DNA of 39,960 nucleotides, from assembly GCA_903961095.1 (NCBI GenBank), contig CAJCDH010000134.1, positions 1-39,960 of the forward strand, written 5' to 3'. Numbering within the stretch: position 1 is the stretch's first letter; each line of letters begins with the position of its first letter. The notes under the pieces were generated by a model. That model saw only the letters and a list, made by a program, of their open reading frames with translations. It was not told the origin of the DNA and did no database searches. Source of the DNA: an uncultured Burkholderiales bacterium (GTDB lineage Bacteria > Pseudomonadota > Gammaproteobacteria > Burkholderiales > Burkholderiaceae_C). Positions 16,501 through 24,240 of this stretch are shown in pieces. The translations under genes and the position numbers were made by a program.

Positions 16501-17542
16501 TCAGCGAACCCACACCAAGACCAAGGCCGCTCAGGCTTTGGTGGCCTCAACACAAGAGGCGATGAACACCGGCTTGGTCGTAGCCACCCACGGCAGACAT
16601 TGTGTGGTTGAGTTGGATGACGGCATGCGCATCATTTGTCATCCGCGGGGCAAGAAGAGTCAGTCCGTTGTGGGCGATCGCGTGAGGTGGCAAGCTGCAG
16701 CTGACGAAGGAACGATTGAAAGTGTGCTGGAGAGAAAGAATCTTTTTTACAGGCGTGATGAGGTCCGAACAAAATCTTTTGCGGCCAATCTTGATCAGGT
16801 CTTGATCTTGTTGGCTGCTGAACCAGAGTTTTCAGAAACGCAACTTTCGCGGGCCTTGATTGCTGCAGAAGCCGAGCACATCAAACCTTTGATCGTCATG
16901 AATAAAAGTGATTTGCCAGATAGCTTTGCACAAGCATGGCATCGCTTGGCTGCTTACCGAAACATGGGCTACACAGTACTGCCTCTTGAGCTTAAAAGCC
17001 CCAATGCTGAAAACACTTCCTTGCAACGACTGCAAGCAGACATGCTTGGCAAGACGACCCTAATTTTGGGGCCATCAGGGGCTGGTAAGAGCACCTTGGT
17101 CAACGCCTTGGTGCCCAATGCACGCGCATTGACTGGTGAAATTTCCCAAGCGCTTAATTCGGGCAAACACACCACAACCAGCACATCACTTTATTGGGTG
17201 GGACAGAAGACTTGGAATGCAACTGAAAATGGCAATAGCAATAGCAATAGCACTAGCAATAGCAACAGCAAAGGAACTGCCATCATTGATTCACCCGGGT
17301 TTCAAGAGTTTGGTTTGCAACACATTCCGCAAAATCAATTGGCATCTTGTATGCCAGATCTCAAGCAACATGTACCAAATTGCAAGTTTTACAACTGCAC
17401 ACACTTGCACGAGCCTGGTTGTGGTGTTTTGTCGGCCTTGCAAAAAGACGAATCTGCCGAATTGTTGGCCTCAGAGTTGAGCCAGAGAAGGCACAGAATC
17501 TACACCCAATTATTTGAAGAATTGGGACAGCAACGCTGGTAA
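16487..17542 (+). CDS. rsgA: Ribosome small subunit GTPase RsgA
   Basis: A 351-residue circularly permuted GTPase that checks late 30S assembly. An OB-fold (about 28-95) is followed by G4 NKSD (139-142), G1 GPSGAGKST (195-203), HTTT of switch I (228-231) and G3 DSPGF (268-272). A zinc-binding domain has C299, C304, H306 and C312. Between switch I and G3 lies an unusual Asn/Ser/Thr tract (about 248-263, NGNSNSNSTSNSNSKG); comparison with E. coli RsgA from memory suggests an insertion of about 20 residues. The ATG at 16487 lies inside the protease gene, so the two are probably translated together. Confidence 0.95.
   Translation: MRKLNQRTHTKTKAAQALVASTQEAMNTGLVVATHGRHCVVELDDGMRIICHPRGKKSQSVVGDRVRWQAAADEGTIESVLERKNLFYRRDEVRTKSFAANLDQVLILLAAEPEFSETQLSRALIAAEAEHIKPLIVMNKSDLPDSFAQAWHRLAAYRNMGYTVLPLELKSPNAENTSLQRLQADMLGKTTLILGPSGAGKSTLVNALVPNARALTGEISQALNSGKHTTTSTSLYWVGQKTWNATENGNSNSNSTSNSNSKGTAIIDSPGFQEFGLQHIPQNQLASCMPDLKQHVPNCKFYNCTHLHEPGCGVLSALQKDESAELLASELSQRRHRIYTQLFEELGQQRW
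17234..17269 (+). repeat. In-frame hexanucleotide repeat inside rsgA
   Basis: Six tandem copies of a six-base unit: AATAGC three times, then ACTAGC, AATAGC and AACAGC. They encode alternating Asn (once Thr) and Ser. Because the unit is two codons long, slippage changes the protein length but keeps the frame. Confidence 0.9.
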
Positions 17543-17587
17543 CATTGATTGAATGTGCACTGCAGCACAGAGGTTCATTGAGGTGCT

Positions 17588-18553
17588 CTAGCCCAAAAGA
17601 TTGGCCAAAGACAGCAGCGCCACCAACACCAGCCACATCACCACAGTTCGCCAGACTAGCCCGACCACTTGGGCGAAGTGAGCTAACTCAGGAGTGCGCC
17701 CTGGCGTGCTGCTGCTGCCGGGCAATTCTGGTTGCAGTGCAGCGCCGCCCAACTGAACATTGATAGCGCCAGCCGTGGCTGCCAAAATGACGCCGTCGTT
17801 GTCATCAGGAAATTTTTCTGCATGATGCCGCCAACCATCCATGGCATCTTCAAAACTGCCCATGATGGCAAAGCCCATTGCCGTGGCTCTTGCTGGAACC
17901 CAATCGATGGCATGCCAAGATTCTTGCGCCACTTCTTGTAAAGATGCACTGGTCCAGTTGCCTGGGTCGGGTGTTGTATTGGCTTCAAGAGCAGGAACTT
18001 GTGACCAATATCTTTTTGCAAATTCTGCAATTCTGTAAACCACGGCACCTACAGGGCCAAGGCCCACGATAGAGAGCAAGGCGTAACTGAAAAAGACGCC
18101 AAAAACGTGTCGATGTGCAGACAAAACAGAATGTTCAATGACGTGTCGGACTATTTCGTTGCGTGGCAGTTCATTGACTTCAACCTGTTGCCAATCGGCC
18201 AGCAGTTGACGAGCCAAAGTCTCATCACCGTCATTGAGTGCATCACGGATGCCTGTGAAGTGGTGACTGAACTGCCTAAATCCAAGAGTGATGTAAAGCA
18301 ACACCACGTTCCAGGCCACAGCAAAAACCCAGCCTAAAAAATAGGCCAAGCTCCAATGAATGAGAATAGCCAGGCAAGCAGGTGCCCCAATGAGGAGTGC
18401 CCACGCCAACCAGGCTTGTGATTTGGTGCCGCCATCGACATGCGATGCCACCCAGTCTGCCCACCGTCTTAACCACTGGTGCAGAAAATGAGACGACCCC
18501 ATCGGTCTTGCTTGTTCTATGACCAAAGCCAAAAAAATTGAGAAAAAGCTCAT
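17588..18553 (-). CDS. CobD/CbiB-family membrane protein
   Basis: A 321-residue membrane protein with an N-terminal helix, a helix pair around 48-90 and two to three more segments, the last at the C-terminus (VVMWLVLVALLSLANLLG). It has the LGFRQFSHHF, GDETLARQLLADW and NEIVRHVIEHSVLSAHRHVFGVFF blocks of the CobD/CbiB superfamily. True CbiB makes adenosylcobinamide phosphate, but no cobalamin gene is in this window and the divergent Burkholderiales members (also AmpE-like) have no proven role, so no reaction is assigned. It lies 7 bases after nudL. Confidence 0.8.
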   Translation of the reverse strand: MSFFSIFLALVIEQARPMGSSHFLHQWLRRWADWVASHVDGGTKSQAWLAWALLIGAPACLAILIHWSLAYFLGWVFAVAWNVVLLYITLGFRQFSHHFTGIRDALNDGDETLARQLLADWQQVEVNELPRNEIVRHVIEHSVLSAHRHVFGVFFSYALLSIVGLGPVGAVVYRIAEFAKRYWSQVPALEANTTPDPGNWTSASLQEVAQESWHAIDWVPARATAMGFAIMGSFEDAMDGWRHHAEKFPDDNDGVILAATAGAINVQLGGAALQPELPGSSSTPGRTPELAHFAQVVGLVWRTVVMWLVLVALLSLANLLG

Positions 18554-18560
18554 GTCGACA

Positions 18561-19292
18561 TCATAAAGAATTAGCAGCCAATAAAAAGCGATATAAGTTT
18601 CTAATCATGCCTGCAGTGGCACCCCAAATATAAAATTCTGTGTTCGGGTCTGATGCGGTCAAGATGGCAGGTCGGTAAGGCATCGAGTACCACTGTCTTT
18701 GAATGCCATCTTTCTCCCATTGATGAAGTCGATGGTTCATGGGATTCATGAGGAAAGACAAAGGGACCTCAAAGGTAAATTCAACCTCATTGGGATTGGG
18801 TCGAATGGTGTGATCTGGGGATACCAAAGCAACCACAGGCGTGATGTGAAATGCAGTGCCGGTGACATAACTTGGTAGTTGACCCAGAACCTCCACAAAT
18901 TCAGCGGTCAGGCCTACCTCTTCTTCAGCTTCGCGCAGTGCTGCATGTTCCAAAGAAACATCATCAGGATCTACCTTGCCGCCTGGAAAAGCAATTTGAC
19001 CTGCATGAGACGACAGGTGTTGAGTTCGCTGAGTGAGTAAAAGATGAGGGTCTTGGCCCTTCTCGCCCCGCATCACAATCGGCACCAGCACTGCAGCAGC
19101 TTGCGGCGCTCGCTGCCCCACGGAAGGCTCACGCTTTAGTTCTGGCGTCCAATCTGGCGGATTTTTGAATACCCATTTGAGGCGTTCAGGACTTAGCGAA
19201 GCGGCAGACAAGGCTTGCCAATGCTGCTCCTGAGAAAACCACGGGATATCTCGTGGGTCAAATCCCAAGGCGTGTTTCATAGGGCAAAGCAT
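18561..19292 (-). CDS. nudL: Nudix hydrolase, CoA pyrophosphatase
   Basis: A 243-residue Nudix enzyme. The Nudix box runs from about residue 105 (GGKVDPDDVSLEHAA) to REAEEEVGL, with REAEE carrying the metal-binding glutamates. The preceding LLLTQRTQHLSSHAGQIAFPG is the added UPF0035 motif that marks CoA-specific members, which split coenzyme A into 4'-phosphopantetheine and 3',5'-ADP. ATG 19292 or ATG 19280 may start translation; neither has a clear ribosome binding site. It sits between apaH (20 bases) and the CobD-like gene, suggesting one transcript. Confidence 0.9.
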   Translation of the reverse strand: MLCPMKHALGFDPRDIPWFSQEQHWQALSAASLSPERLKWVFKNPPDWTPELKREPSVGQRAPQAAAVLVPIVMRGEKGQDPHLLLTQRTQHLSSHAGQIAFPGGKVDPDDVSLEHAALREAEEEVGLTAEFVEVLGQLPSYVTGTAFHITPVVALVSPDHTIRPNPNEVEFTFEVPLSFLMNPMNHRLHQWEKDGIQRQWYSMPYRPAILTASDPNTEFYIWGATAGMIRNLYRFLLAANSL

Positions 19293-19312
19293 TCATGTCG
19301 GGTGTTTGTATC

Positions 19313-20143
19313 TCAAAAAGGTGTTTGATAAGGTGGACATTTGATTTGAATTTTGCGCGGCAAATCTTCTGGCTTGTCTCGTTGGATGGCCGTGAGGCAC
19401 CCTCCCCAAACACAGCCTGTGTCTAGCGCCCAGATATCATCTCGGTCGACTGCCCCCAATGTTGACCAATGACCAAATGCAATTTTGGTACCAATGGTTT
19501 TGCGGTTGGGAATTTCAAACCATGGCAAAAAACCTGCAGGTGCTTTGGCGCTATTTTCTTTGGTTTCAAATTCCATGAGTCCATTTGTGGCGCAAAAGCG
19601 CAGACGGGTCAACGCATTCAGGCTGCAGCGAAGTCGATCGAGCCCCCGGAGGTTGGGGCTCCATTGGGCCGGCTCGTTGCCATACATGTTCATGAAAAAT
19701 TCAGTTGCATCTGGCCCACGAAGGACCGTCTCAATTTCATGCGCTAACTCCAAAACATGGCTCAAGGTCCACTGCGGCAGAACACCTGCATGGACCATCA
19801 ATACTTGGTCTTTGTAAATGGCAAGAGGCTGGTGCCTTAGCCACTCGAGCAACTCGTGTTTGTTGGGGGCACTCAAGATGTCGTCAAGGGTGTCAGTCCG
19901 GCTCGGTTGGCGAGCACCTGCGGCAAGCGCCAGCAAATGTAAATCGTGGTTTCCCAAAACACATTCAACGCTTCCTCCCAACTGGATCAGCCGCTTTAGA
20001 ACCAAAAGGGAGGAGGGGCCACGGTTAACCAAATCACCCAGCACATACAAATGATCACGGCTGGGTGAAAACCCCACTTGGTCCAACAATTGACCTAAAG
20101 GCGCATCGCATCCTTGCAGATCACCGACCCAATAAACAGACAT
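19313..20143 (-). CDS. apaH: Bis(5'-nucleosyl)-tetraphosphatase, symmetrical
   Basis: A 276-residue calcineurin-type metallophosphatase that splits Ap4A to two ADP; in E. coli it also removes Np4 caps from RNA. Metal-binding motifs are GDLQGC (7-12), GDLVNRG, GNHDLHLLA, the HAG of MVHAGVLPQW and FGHWS, ending with ALDTGCVWGGCLTAI. Its length matches the E. coli enzyme (280). GGAAG lies 4 bases before ATG 20143. A perfect inverted repeat (20157-20175) lies just upstream, in the leader or promoter. It is first of the apaH-nudL-CobD-like run. Confidence 0.96.
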   Translation of the reverse strand: MSVYWVGDLQGCDAPLGQLLDQVGFSPSRDHLYVLGDLVNRGPSSLLVLKRLIQLGGSVECVLGNHDLHLLALAAGARQPSRTDTLDDILSAPNKHELLEWLRHQPLAIYKDQVLMVHAGVLPQWTLSHVLELAHEIETVLRGPDATEFFMNMYGNEPAQWSPNLRGLDRLRCSLNALTRLRFCATNGLMEFETKENSAKAPAGFLPWFEIPNRKTIGTKIAFGHWSTLGAVDRDDIWALDTGCVWGGCLTAIQRDKPEDLPRKIQIKCPPYQTPF

Positions 20144-20156
20144 TTGCTTCCAAATT

Positions 20157-20175
20157 CAATGACAAAGCGTCATTG
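20157..20175. promoter_or_regulatory. Inverted repeat upstream of apaH
   Basis: CAATGAC-AAAGC-GTCATTG, seven perfect pairs around five bases, centred about 23 bases from the apaH ATG in the 110-base divergent gap. It could be an operator or a 5' hairpin close to the apaH ribosome binding site. I recognise no regulator for it. Confidence 0.35.
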
Positions 20176-20253
20176 TGGACGTTTTTTTGTCTTTTTTGAG
20201 CCGCTTGCGTCAAGGCTATTTCATTCGCATTCTGGCCTTGGCACAATGCAGGC

Positions 20254-21543
20254 ATGGATATCTTACTGATTGTGCTTCTAACCTTGATCAATGGCGTGTT
20301 TGCCATGTCCGAACTGGCTTTGGCCTCAAGCCGCAAAGCGAGACTGGCCGCCATGGAGGAGGCGGGAGACAAAGGGGCAGCCAGTGCACTTCAATTGCTC
20401 GAAAACCCCACTCAGTTTTTGTCCACGGTTCAGGTGGGCATTACTTCTATTGGGGTCATGAATGGCATTTTTGGAGAGGCCGCATTCAGTGCCGGTGTCG
20501 CGACCTGGCTCATCAGTCAGGGTCTGCCTGAACCCTTTGCGGCCTCCACAGCCACTGGCCTTGTGGTCACAGCCATCACATTCACCACGATTATTTTTGG
20601 TGAGCTGGTGCCCAAAAGAATAGGCCAGTTGTATCCAGAACCGGTCGCCAGAATTGTGGCCAGGCCCATGGCTTTGATGGCCCGTGTGGCCAAGCCTTTT
20701 GTCAGCTTGCTGTCCCTCACCACACATGCTGTCTTGAAGTTGTTGCGTATCGATACACGCGGCAATCGTGCTGTGACTGAAGAGGAAATCACAGCCAGCT
20801 TAGAGGAGGGTGTAGATGCTGGGTTGATTGAAGCGCACGAGCATCAAATGGTGCGCAATGTTTTTCATTTAGACGATCGACCCCTCACTTCTTTGATGGT
20901 TCCAAGGCTGGATATTCAATGGTTTGAAGCTGACATGACCCGAACCGAATGCCTGGCACAGGTTGGCCTAGACGAGGGCGCGGCAGGGCACTCTTGGTAC
21001 CCCGTATGTCGCGGCAATTTGGACGATGTCATTGGTGTGGTCAGTGTTGCACGTTTGGTATCTTTGCCAATGGGCGAAGATTCACCAGTTGAAAAATTTG
21101 CACTTCCAGCCACATTTGTCCCTGAAACCCTGAGTGGCATGACGCTCTTGGAGCAACTGCGAGATAAATCAGGTCGAATTGTGTTTGTCGTAGATGAATA
21201 TGGTGTCGTTCAAGGCCTGCTCACGCCAAGAGATTTACTCGAGGCCATTACAGGAGAACTCAAACCATTCACGCTTGAAGACGCTTGGGCCTCCTCCCAA
21301 GCAGACGGTGCTTGGATACTGGATGGCTTGATGCCGGTCAATGAAGTTAAATCGAGATTGGATATCAAGCAATTGAATGGAGAAGAAAGAGGATTATTCA
21401 ATACCCTGGGTGGATTTATTTTGGCAGAATTAGGTTATCTGCCTAAAGTGGGTGATATTGTTCAAAGTGAGGGGTGGTATTTTGAAGTTTTATCTCTTGA
21501 AGGTCGTCGGATAGACAAGATAAATGCCAAATTTGTTAAATAA
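20254..21543 (+). CDS. CNNM/HlyC-CorC family membrane protein (hemolysin-like)
   Basis: A 429-residue protein with an N-terminal DUF21/CNNM transmembrane domain (MDILLIVLLTLINGVFAMSE and LVVTAITFTTIIFGELVPKRI, residues 1-150), a tandem CBS domain (about 195-335: RPLTSLMVPRLDIQWF and GRIVFVVDEYGVVQGLLTPRDLLEAI) and a C-terminal CorC_HlyC domain (NTLGGFILAELGYLPKVGD). Family members take part in magnesium or cobalt homeostasis; the old name hemolysin is misleading. It diverges from apaH and has no close downstream partner. Confidence 0.93.
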   Translation: MDILLIVLLTLINGVFAMSELALASSRKARLAAMEEAGDKGAASALQLLENPTQFLSTVQVGITSIGVMNGIFGEAAFSAGVATWLISQGLPEPFAASTATGLVVTAITFTTIIFGELVPKRIGQLYPEPVARIVARPMALMARVAKPFVSLLSLTTHAVLKLLRIDTRGNRAVTEEEITASLEEGVDAGLIEAHEHQMVRNVFHLDDRPLTSLMVPRLDIQWFEADMTRTECLAQVGLDEGAAGHSWYPVCRGNLDDVIGVVSVARLVSLPMGEDSPVEKFALPATFVPETLSGMTLLEQLRDKSGRIVFVVDEYGVVQGLLTPRDLLEAITGELKPFTLEDAWASSQADGAWILDGLMPVNEVKSRLDIKQLNGEERGLFNTLGGFILAELGYLPKVGDIVQSEGWYFEVLSLEGRRIDKINAKFVK

Positions 21544-21654
21544 TTATTGTATTTATAAGTTTAATAATATTAATTCAATTGAATTTGATTAATATTCGGT
21601 TATTATTCGGTCTCTTGTTAATTAAACAAGCTTATTATCTTTATAGGGATCACG
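21544..21654 (+). promoter_or_regulatory. Very AT-rich control region of the H-NS-family gene
   Basis: This gap is far more AT-rich than anything else in the window. It holds a perfect 14-base palindrome AATTCAATTGAATT (21572-21585), a near-direct repeat of TATTCGGT (around 21593-21611) and the inverted repeat CTTGTT-AATTA-AACAAG (21614-21630). Several TATAAT-like boxes are possible, so no single promoter can be chosen. Curved AT-rich DNA of this kind is a usual H-NS target, so self-regulation is a fair inference. Confidence 0.55.
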
Positions 21655-21960
21655 ATGACTAACTCATACAAAGAATTATTGATACAACGCGAAGCCTTGG
21701 AGCAAGCAATTGCAAGCGCTCGTCAGCAAGAGCTGGCTGAAGCCATCCGTAAATCGCGTGAATTAGTGACAGAATTTGGATTAACTGTTCAAGATATATT
21801 TCCAGCTGGACGTGGCGCATCTAAAGCATCGGCTAAATCTGGTGGTGGCAAAGTGGCCCCTAAGTACCGAGATCCTGCAACGGGTCAATCTTGGACTGGC
21901 CGTGGCAAAGCCCCTAAATGGATTGACGGGCAAGACCGCGCTAAGTTTCTAATTGCCTGA
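21655..21960 (+). CDS. H-NS-family nucleoid-associated DNA-binding protein
   Basis: A 101-residue protein with an N-terminal coiled-coil oligomerisation region (LIQREALEQAIASARQQELAEAIRKSRELV) and a C-terminal DNA-binding domain with YRDPATGQSWTGRGKAPKW, the motif of the short betaproteobacterial H-NS group (BpH3/Bb-type). Such proteins coat AT-rich DNA and silence foreign or stress genes. A Gly/Ala/Lys linker (residues 52-68) joins the domains. AGGGA about 6 bases before ATG 21655 is the ribosome binding site, and a terminator follows at 21981, so it is a single-gene unit. Confidence 0.93.
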   Translation: MTNSYKELLIQREALEQAIASARQQELAEAIRKSRELVTEFGLTVQDIFPAGRGASKASAKSGGGKVAPKYRDPATGQSWTGRGKAPKWIDGQDRAKFLIA

Positions 21961-21980
21961 TATTTGTCGCATTAATCTGT

Positions 21981-22005
21981 AAAGGCCGCTGATTGCGGCC
22001 TTTTT
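21981..22005 (+). terminator. Intrinsic terminator after the H-NS-family gene
   Basis: AAAGGCCGC (21981-21989) pairs with GCGGCCTTT (21995-22003) around TGATT, followed by a T-run to 22005. It isolates the H-NS-family gene from the following prenyltransferase. Confidence 0.9.
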
Positions 22006-22019
22006 CACATGGCAAGAGG

Positions 22020-22047
22020 TTGTAGAATCACTTTGTCTTTTTATAAG
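22020..22047 (+). promoter_or_regulatory. Candidate promoter of the cis-prenyltransferase gene
   Basis: TTGTAG (22020-22025), a 16-base spacer and TATAAG (22042-22047). The predicted start would fall near 22054, only a few bases before the TTG start codon at 22057. Confidence 0.4.
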
Positions 22048-22056
22048 TGAATTTAA

Positions 22057-22767
22057 TTGACTTCGAATACGCTGCCAAAGCACATCGGCATCATCATGGA
22101 CGGCAATCGTCGATGGGCCAAAAAACGTCTTTTGCCAGCCGCCTTCGGACATGCCTCGGGTGCCAAGCGCGTGCGCTCAGTTGTCGAAACATGCCTAAGG
22201 TCCAACATTGAACACCTTAGCCTGTTTGCCTTCAGCACCGAGAATTGGCGTCGCCCGGCCGACGAAGTCTCCGTACTCATGAGTCTTTTTGCCAGTTATT
22301 TGCAAAAAGAAGTGGATGACATGGAAAAAAATGGTGTCTGCTTGAAAGTCGTTGGCGATAAATCTAAGTTCAGTGCCGAGTTGCAAGACTTAATTTTCCG
22401 AGCAGAGCAACAAACACAGCACAACACCAAAATTACTTTGAGAGTGGCTGCAAACTACGGGGGCAGATGGGATGTGGTGCAAGCGGCTCAATCTTGGCAG
22501 CGTGAAAATCCAAATGCCAGCCTTGAAAGTCTCACAGAAAACGCCCTTGCGCCTTTCTTAAGCACAGCAGGTGCACCTGAAATGGACCTCCTCATTCGAA
22601 CTGGTGGTGAGTCTAGAGTCAGCAATTTCATGCTTTGGCAAGCGGCCTATGCTGAAATGTTTTTCATTGACACACTTTGGCCCGATTTCACGGTCAAGCA
22701 GTTCAATGAGGCGCTTGATTGGTTCTCAAAGCGCGATCGTCGCTTTGGATCGGCTGCGCCTTTTTAA
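22057..22767 (+). CDS. uppS: Isoprenyl transferase, undecaprenyl-diphosphate synthase type
   Basis: A 236-residue cis-prenyltransferase; the family makes undecaprenyl diphosphate, the lipid carrier for cell-wall sugars, from FPP and IPP. All catalytic positions are present: IIMDGNRRWAKKR (D15), FSTENWRRP, LLIRTGGESRVSNF with its two Arg and Ser, and YAEMFF. A stop codon (22054-22056) directly precedes TTG 22057, and the next in-frame ATG lies inside the catalytic motif, so the TTG start is nearly forced. It has no clear ribosome binding site. It is not in the usual frr-uppS-cdsA order, so it may be a second copy; the symbol marks the family, not proof that it is the main enzyme. Confidence 0.9.
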   Translation: MTSNTLPKHIGIIMDGNRRWAKKRLLPAAFGHASGAKRVRSVVETCLRSNIEHLSLFAFSTENWRRPADEVSVLMSLFASYLQKEVDDMEKNGVCLKVVGDKSKFSAELQDLIFRAEQQTQHNTKITLRVAANYGGRWDVVQAAQSWQRENPNASLESLTENALAPFLSTAGAPEMDLLIRTGGESRVSNFMLWQAAYAEMFFIDTLWPDFTVKQFNEALDWFSKRDRRFGSAAPF

Positions 22768-22770
22768 GTG

Positions 22771-22790
22771 TTTGACTTTTGTCTGTCAAA
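22771..22790. terminator. Inverted repeat between convergent uppS and helicase
   Basis: TTTGAC-N8-GTCAAA spans the 18-base gap and the helicase stop codon. It is weak as a terminator (six pairs, AT-rich), but it is the only structure at this tight convergent junction, so the two transcripts probably overlap. Confidence 0.3.
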
Positions 22791-24063
22791 GCGTTTTGCC
22801 AGCAGCCAATTGCCTTAATTTGTCTTTTTTGCTAGGGCGCTTGCCTTTGATACCACCGTTGCCTGGTCCTTGTGGCGCAACAGGCGCAGTGGCTTCGTAG
22901 CCCAGCAAAGTTTCTTTTTCTAGTTTCACGGCATGGCGTTTTTCGATCAATGCCCAGTGGGCCAAAGACTCTGGTGTGACAAAACTGATTGCCAAGCCTT
23001 CCTCGCCAGCCCGACCTGTTCGTCCAATTCGATGGGTGTAATCAACAGCAGATCTTGGTAAATCAAAATTAATGACAGCCGGTAATTTTTCAATGTCAAG
23101 TCCGCGCGCAGCCAAGTCGGTGGCCAACACCACCTTGACGCGATGCGCTTTGAAATCGGCTAAAACTTGTTGCCTTTTGCCTTGACTCAGTTGACCATGA
23201 AACGGCTCTGCGGCAATGCCAGCTACGCGCAGTTTGGCCGCCACAATTTCACTGCTGTGCTGGGTAGCCACGAAAACCAAAACTTGTTTCAGGTGAGACT
23301 CTTTGATCAAGTGTTTCAAGAGCTGAGCACGTTTTGCGACGTCTGTGTATACAACGCGTTGCAATATGACACCTGGTTCAGGTGTGTCGCCTTGAATGTG
23401 AATTTCAATAGGATTTCGAAGCAGGGTTTGAGCCCAAGGCAGCATGTGAGTGGGCCTGGTGGCAGACAAAAACAAGGTTTGCCTTTGCTTAGGAAGCAGG
23501 TCTAGTATTTGTTGAAGCTCTTCCTGAAATCCCAACTCCAACAATTTGTCCGCCTCATCTAAGACCAAGGTTTGAACTTGGGAGAGTTTCAAAGCGTTGT
23601 GCGCTAAAAGATCAATAAGACGTCCCGGTGTAGCGATCAATATGTCCGTACTGCCCCTGAGGCCCATCATTTGCGGGTTGATGGACACACCCCCAAAAAC
23701 GACTGTGACCTTGCACGCTTGTCCCCACTGGGCGGTCAAACTGAGGAAGGTTTGGCTGACCTGAATGGCCAACTCGCGGGTGGGCACTAGCACCAAGGAG
23801 CGAATCAATTTGGTGTTCCTGACATAACCCAAGGACCTCGGCACAGGGGTCTCTCTGTTCGGCATGGAGCGCGCCAGTTGCTCAATCAAGGGCAATGTGT
23901 AGGCCAAGGTTTTTCCAGAGCCAGTGGGCGCAGTCACCCAAGCGTCTCGACCGCTTAACACTCCCGGTATCAATTCGAGTTGTACAGGTGTGGGCGCAGG
24001 GTATGTTTTAGGTTTGAGCGCTTTGAGCAACTCGGGCGAAAGGCCCAGATCTTTGAACGGCAT
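22786..24063 (-). CDS. DEAD-box RNA helicase (short form)
   Basis: A 425-residue RNA helicase with a complete core: Q motif (FKDLGLSPELLKAL to TPVQLELIP), APTGSGKT, PTRELAIQ, TPGR, VLDEADKL, LSATR, VLVFVATQ, ATDLAARGLDI and HRIGRTGRAG. Its C-terminal extension is short and basic (KGKRPSKKDKLRQL), unlike the RGG-tailed helicase at 12.3-14.3 kb. The frame runs open to 24204, but residues before ATG 24063 look non-coding (cysteine- and histidine-rich). No ribosome binding site is clear. It follows the adenosine kinase's position on the same strand, with adenosine kinase downstream. Confidence 0.92.
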   Translation of the reverse strand: MPFKDLGLSPELLKALKPKTYPAPTPVQLELIPGVLSGRDAWVTAPTGSGKTLAYTLPLIEQLARSMPNRETPVPRSLGYVRNTKLIRSLVLVPTRELAIQVSQTFLSLTAQWGQACKVTVVFGGVSINPQMMGLRGSTDILIATPGRLIDLLAHNALKLSQVQTLVLDEADKLLELGFQEELQQILDLLPKQRQTLFLSATRPTHMLPWAQTLLRNPIEIHIQGDTPEPGVILQRVVYTDVAKRAQLLKHLIKESHLKQVLVFVATQHSSEIVAAKLRVAGIAAEPFHGQLSQGKRQQVLADFKAHRVKVVLATDLAARGLDIEKLPAVINFDLPRSAVDYTHRIGRTGRAGEEGLAISFVTPESLAHWALIEKRHAVKLEKETLLGYEATAPVAPQGPGNGGIKGKRPSKKDKLRQLAAGKTL

Positions 24064-24185
24064 AGTGTGCAAGCATAAGTGCATATGGCTTGATCTGAAT
24101 GCCAGTCGTGACAAAGTTGCAAGATGAATACACGCTAAGGCATTATTTTGGCAGGTAGGTCTGGAACTCGCTTGTACCCCGTCAC

Positions 24186-24228
24186 ACAAGCTGTCTCTAA
24201 GCAACTGGTGCCTGTCTAAGACAAGCTG
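24186..24228. repeat. Short direct repeat between helicase and adenosine kinase
   Basis: ACAAGCTG occurs at 24186-24193 and 24221-24228, and similar TGTCT-CTAAG and TGTCTAAG strings lie between them. The 177-base gap (24064-24240) otherwise holds nothing I can assign apart from whatever promoter serves the helicase. Confidence 0.35.
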
Positions 24229-24240
24229 GGCATTGATTGA

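Noticed and set aside
17588-18553. Assigning cobalamin synthesis to the CobD/CbiB-like protein
   Set aside because: No other cobalamin gene is present and the betaproteobacterial members are divergent, so the reaction is not supported.
20254-21543. Hemolysin as a virulence function
   Set aside because: The CNNM-CBS-CorC architecture points to ion homeostasis; the hemolysin name is historical.
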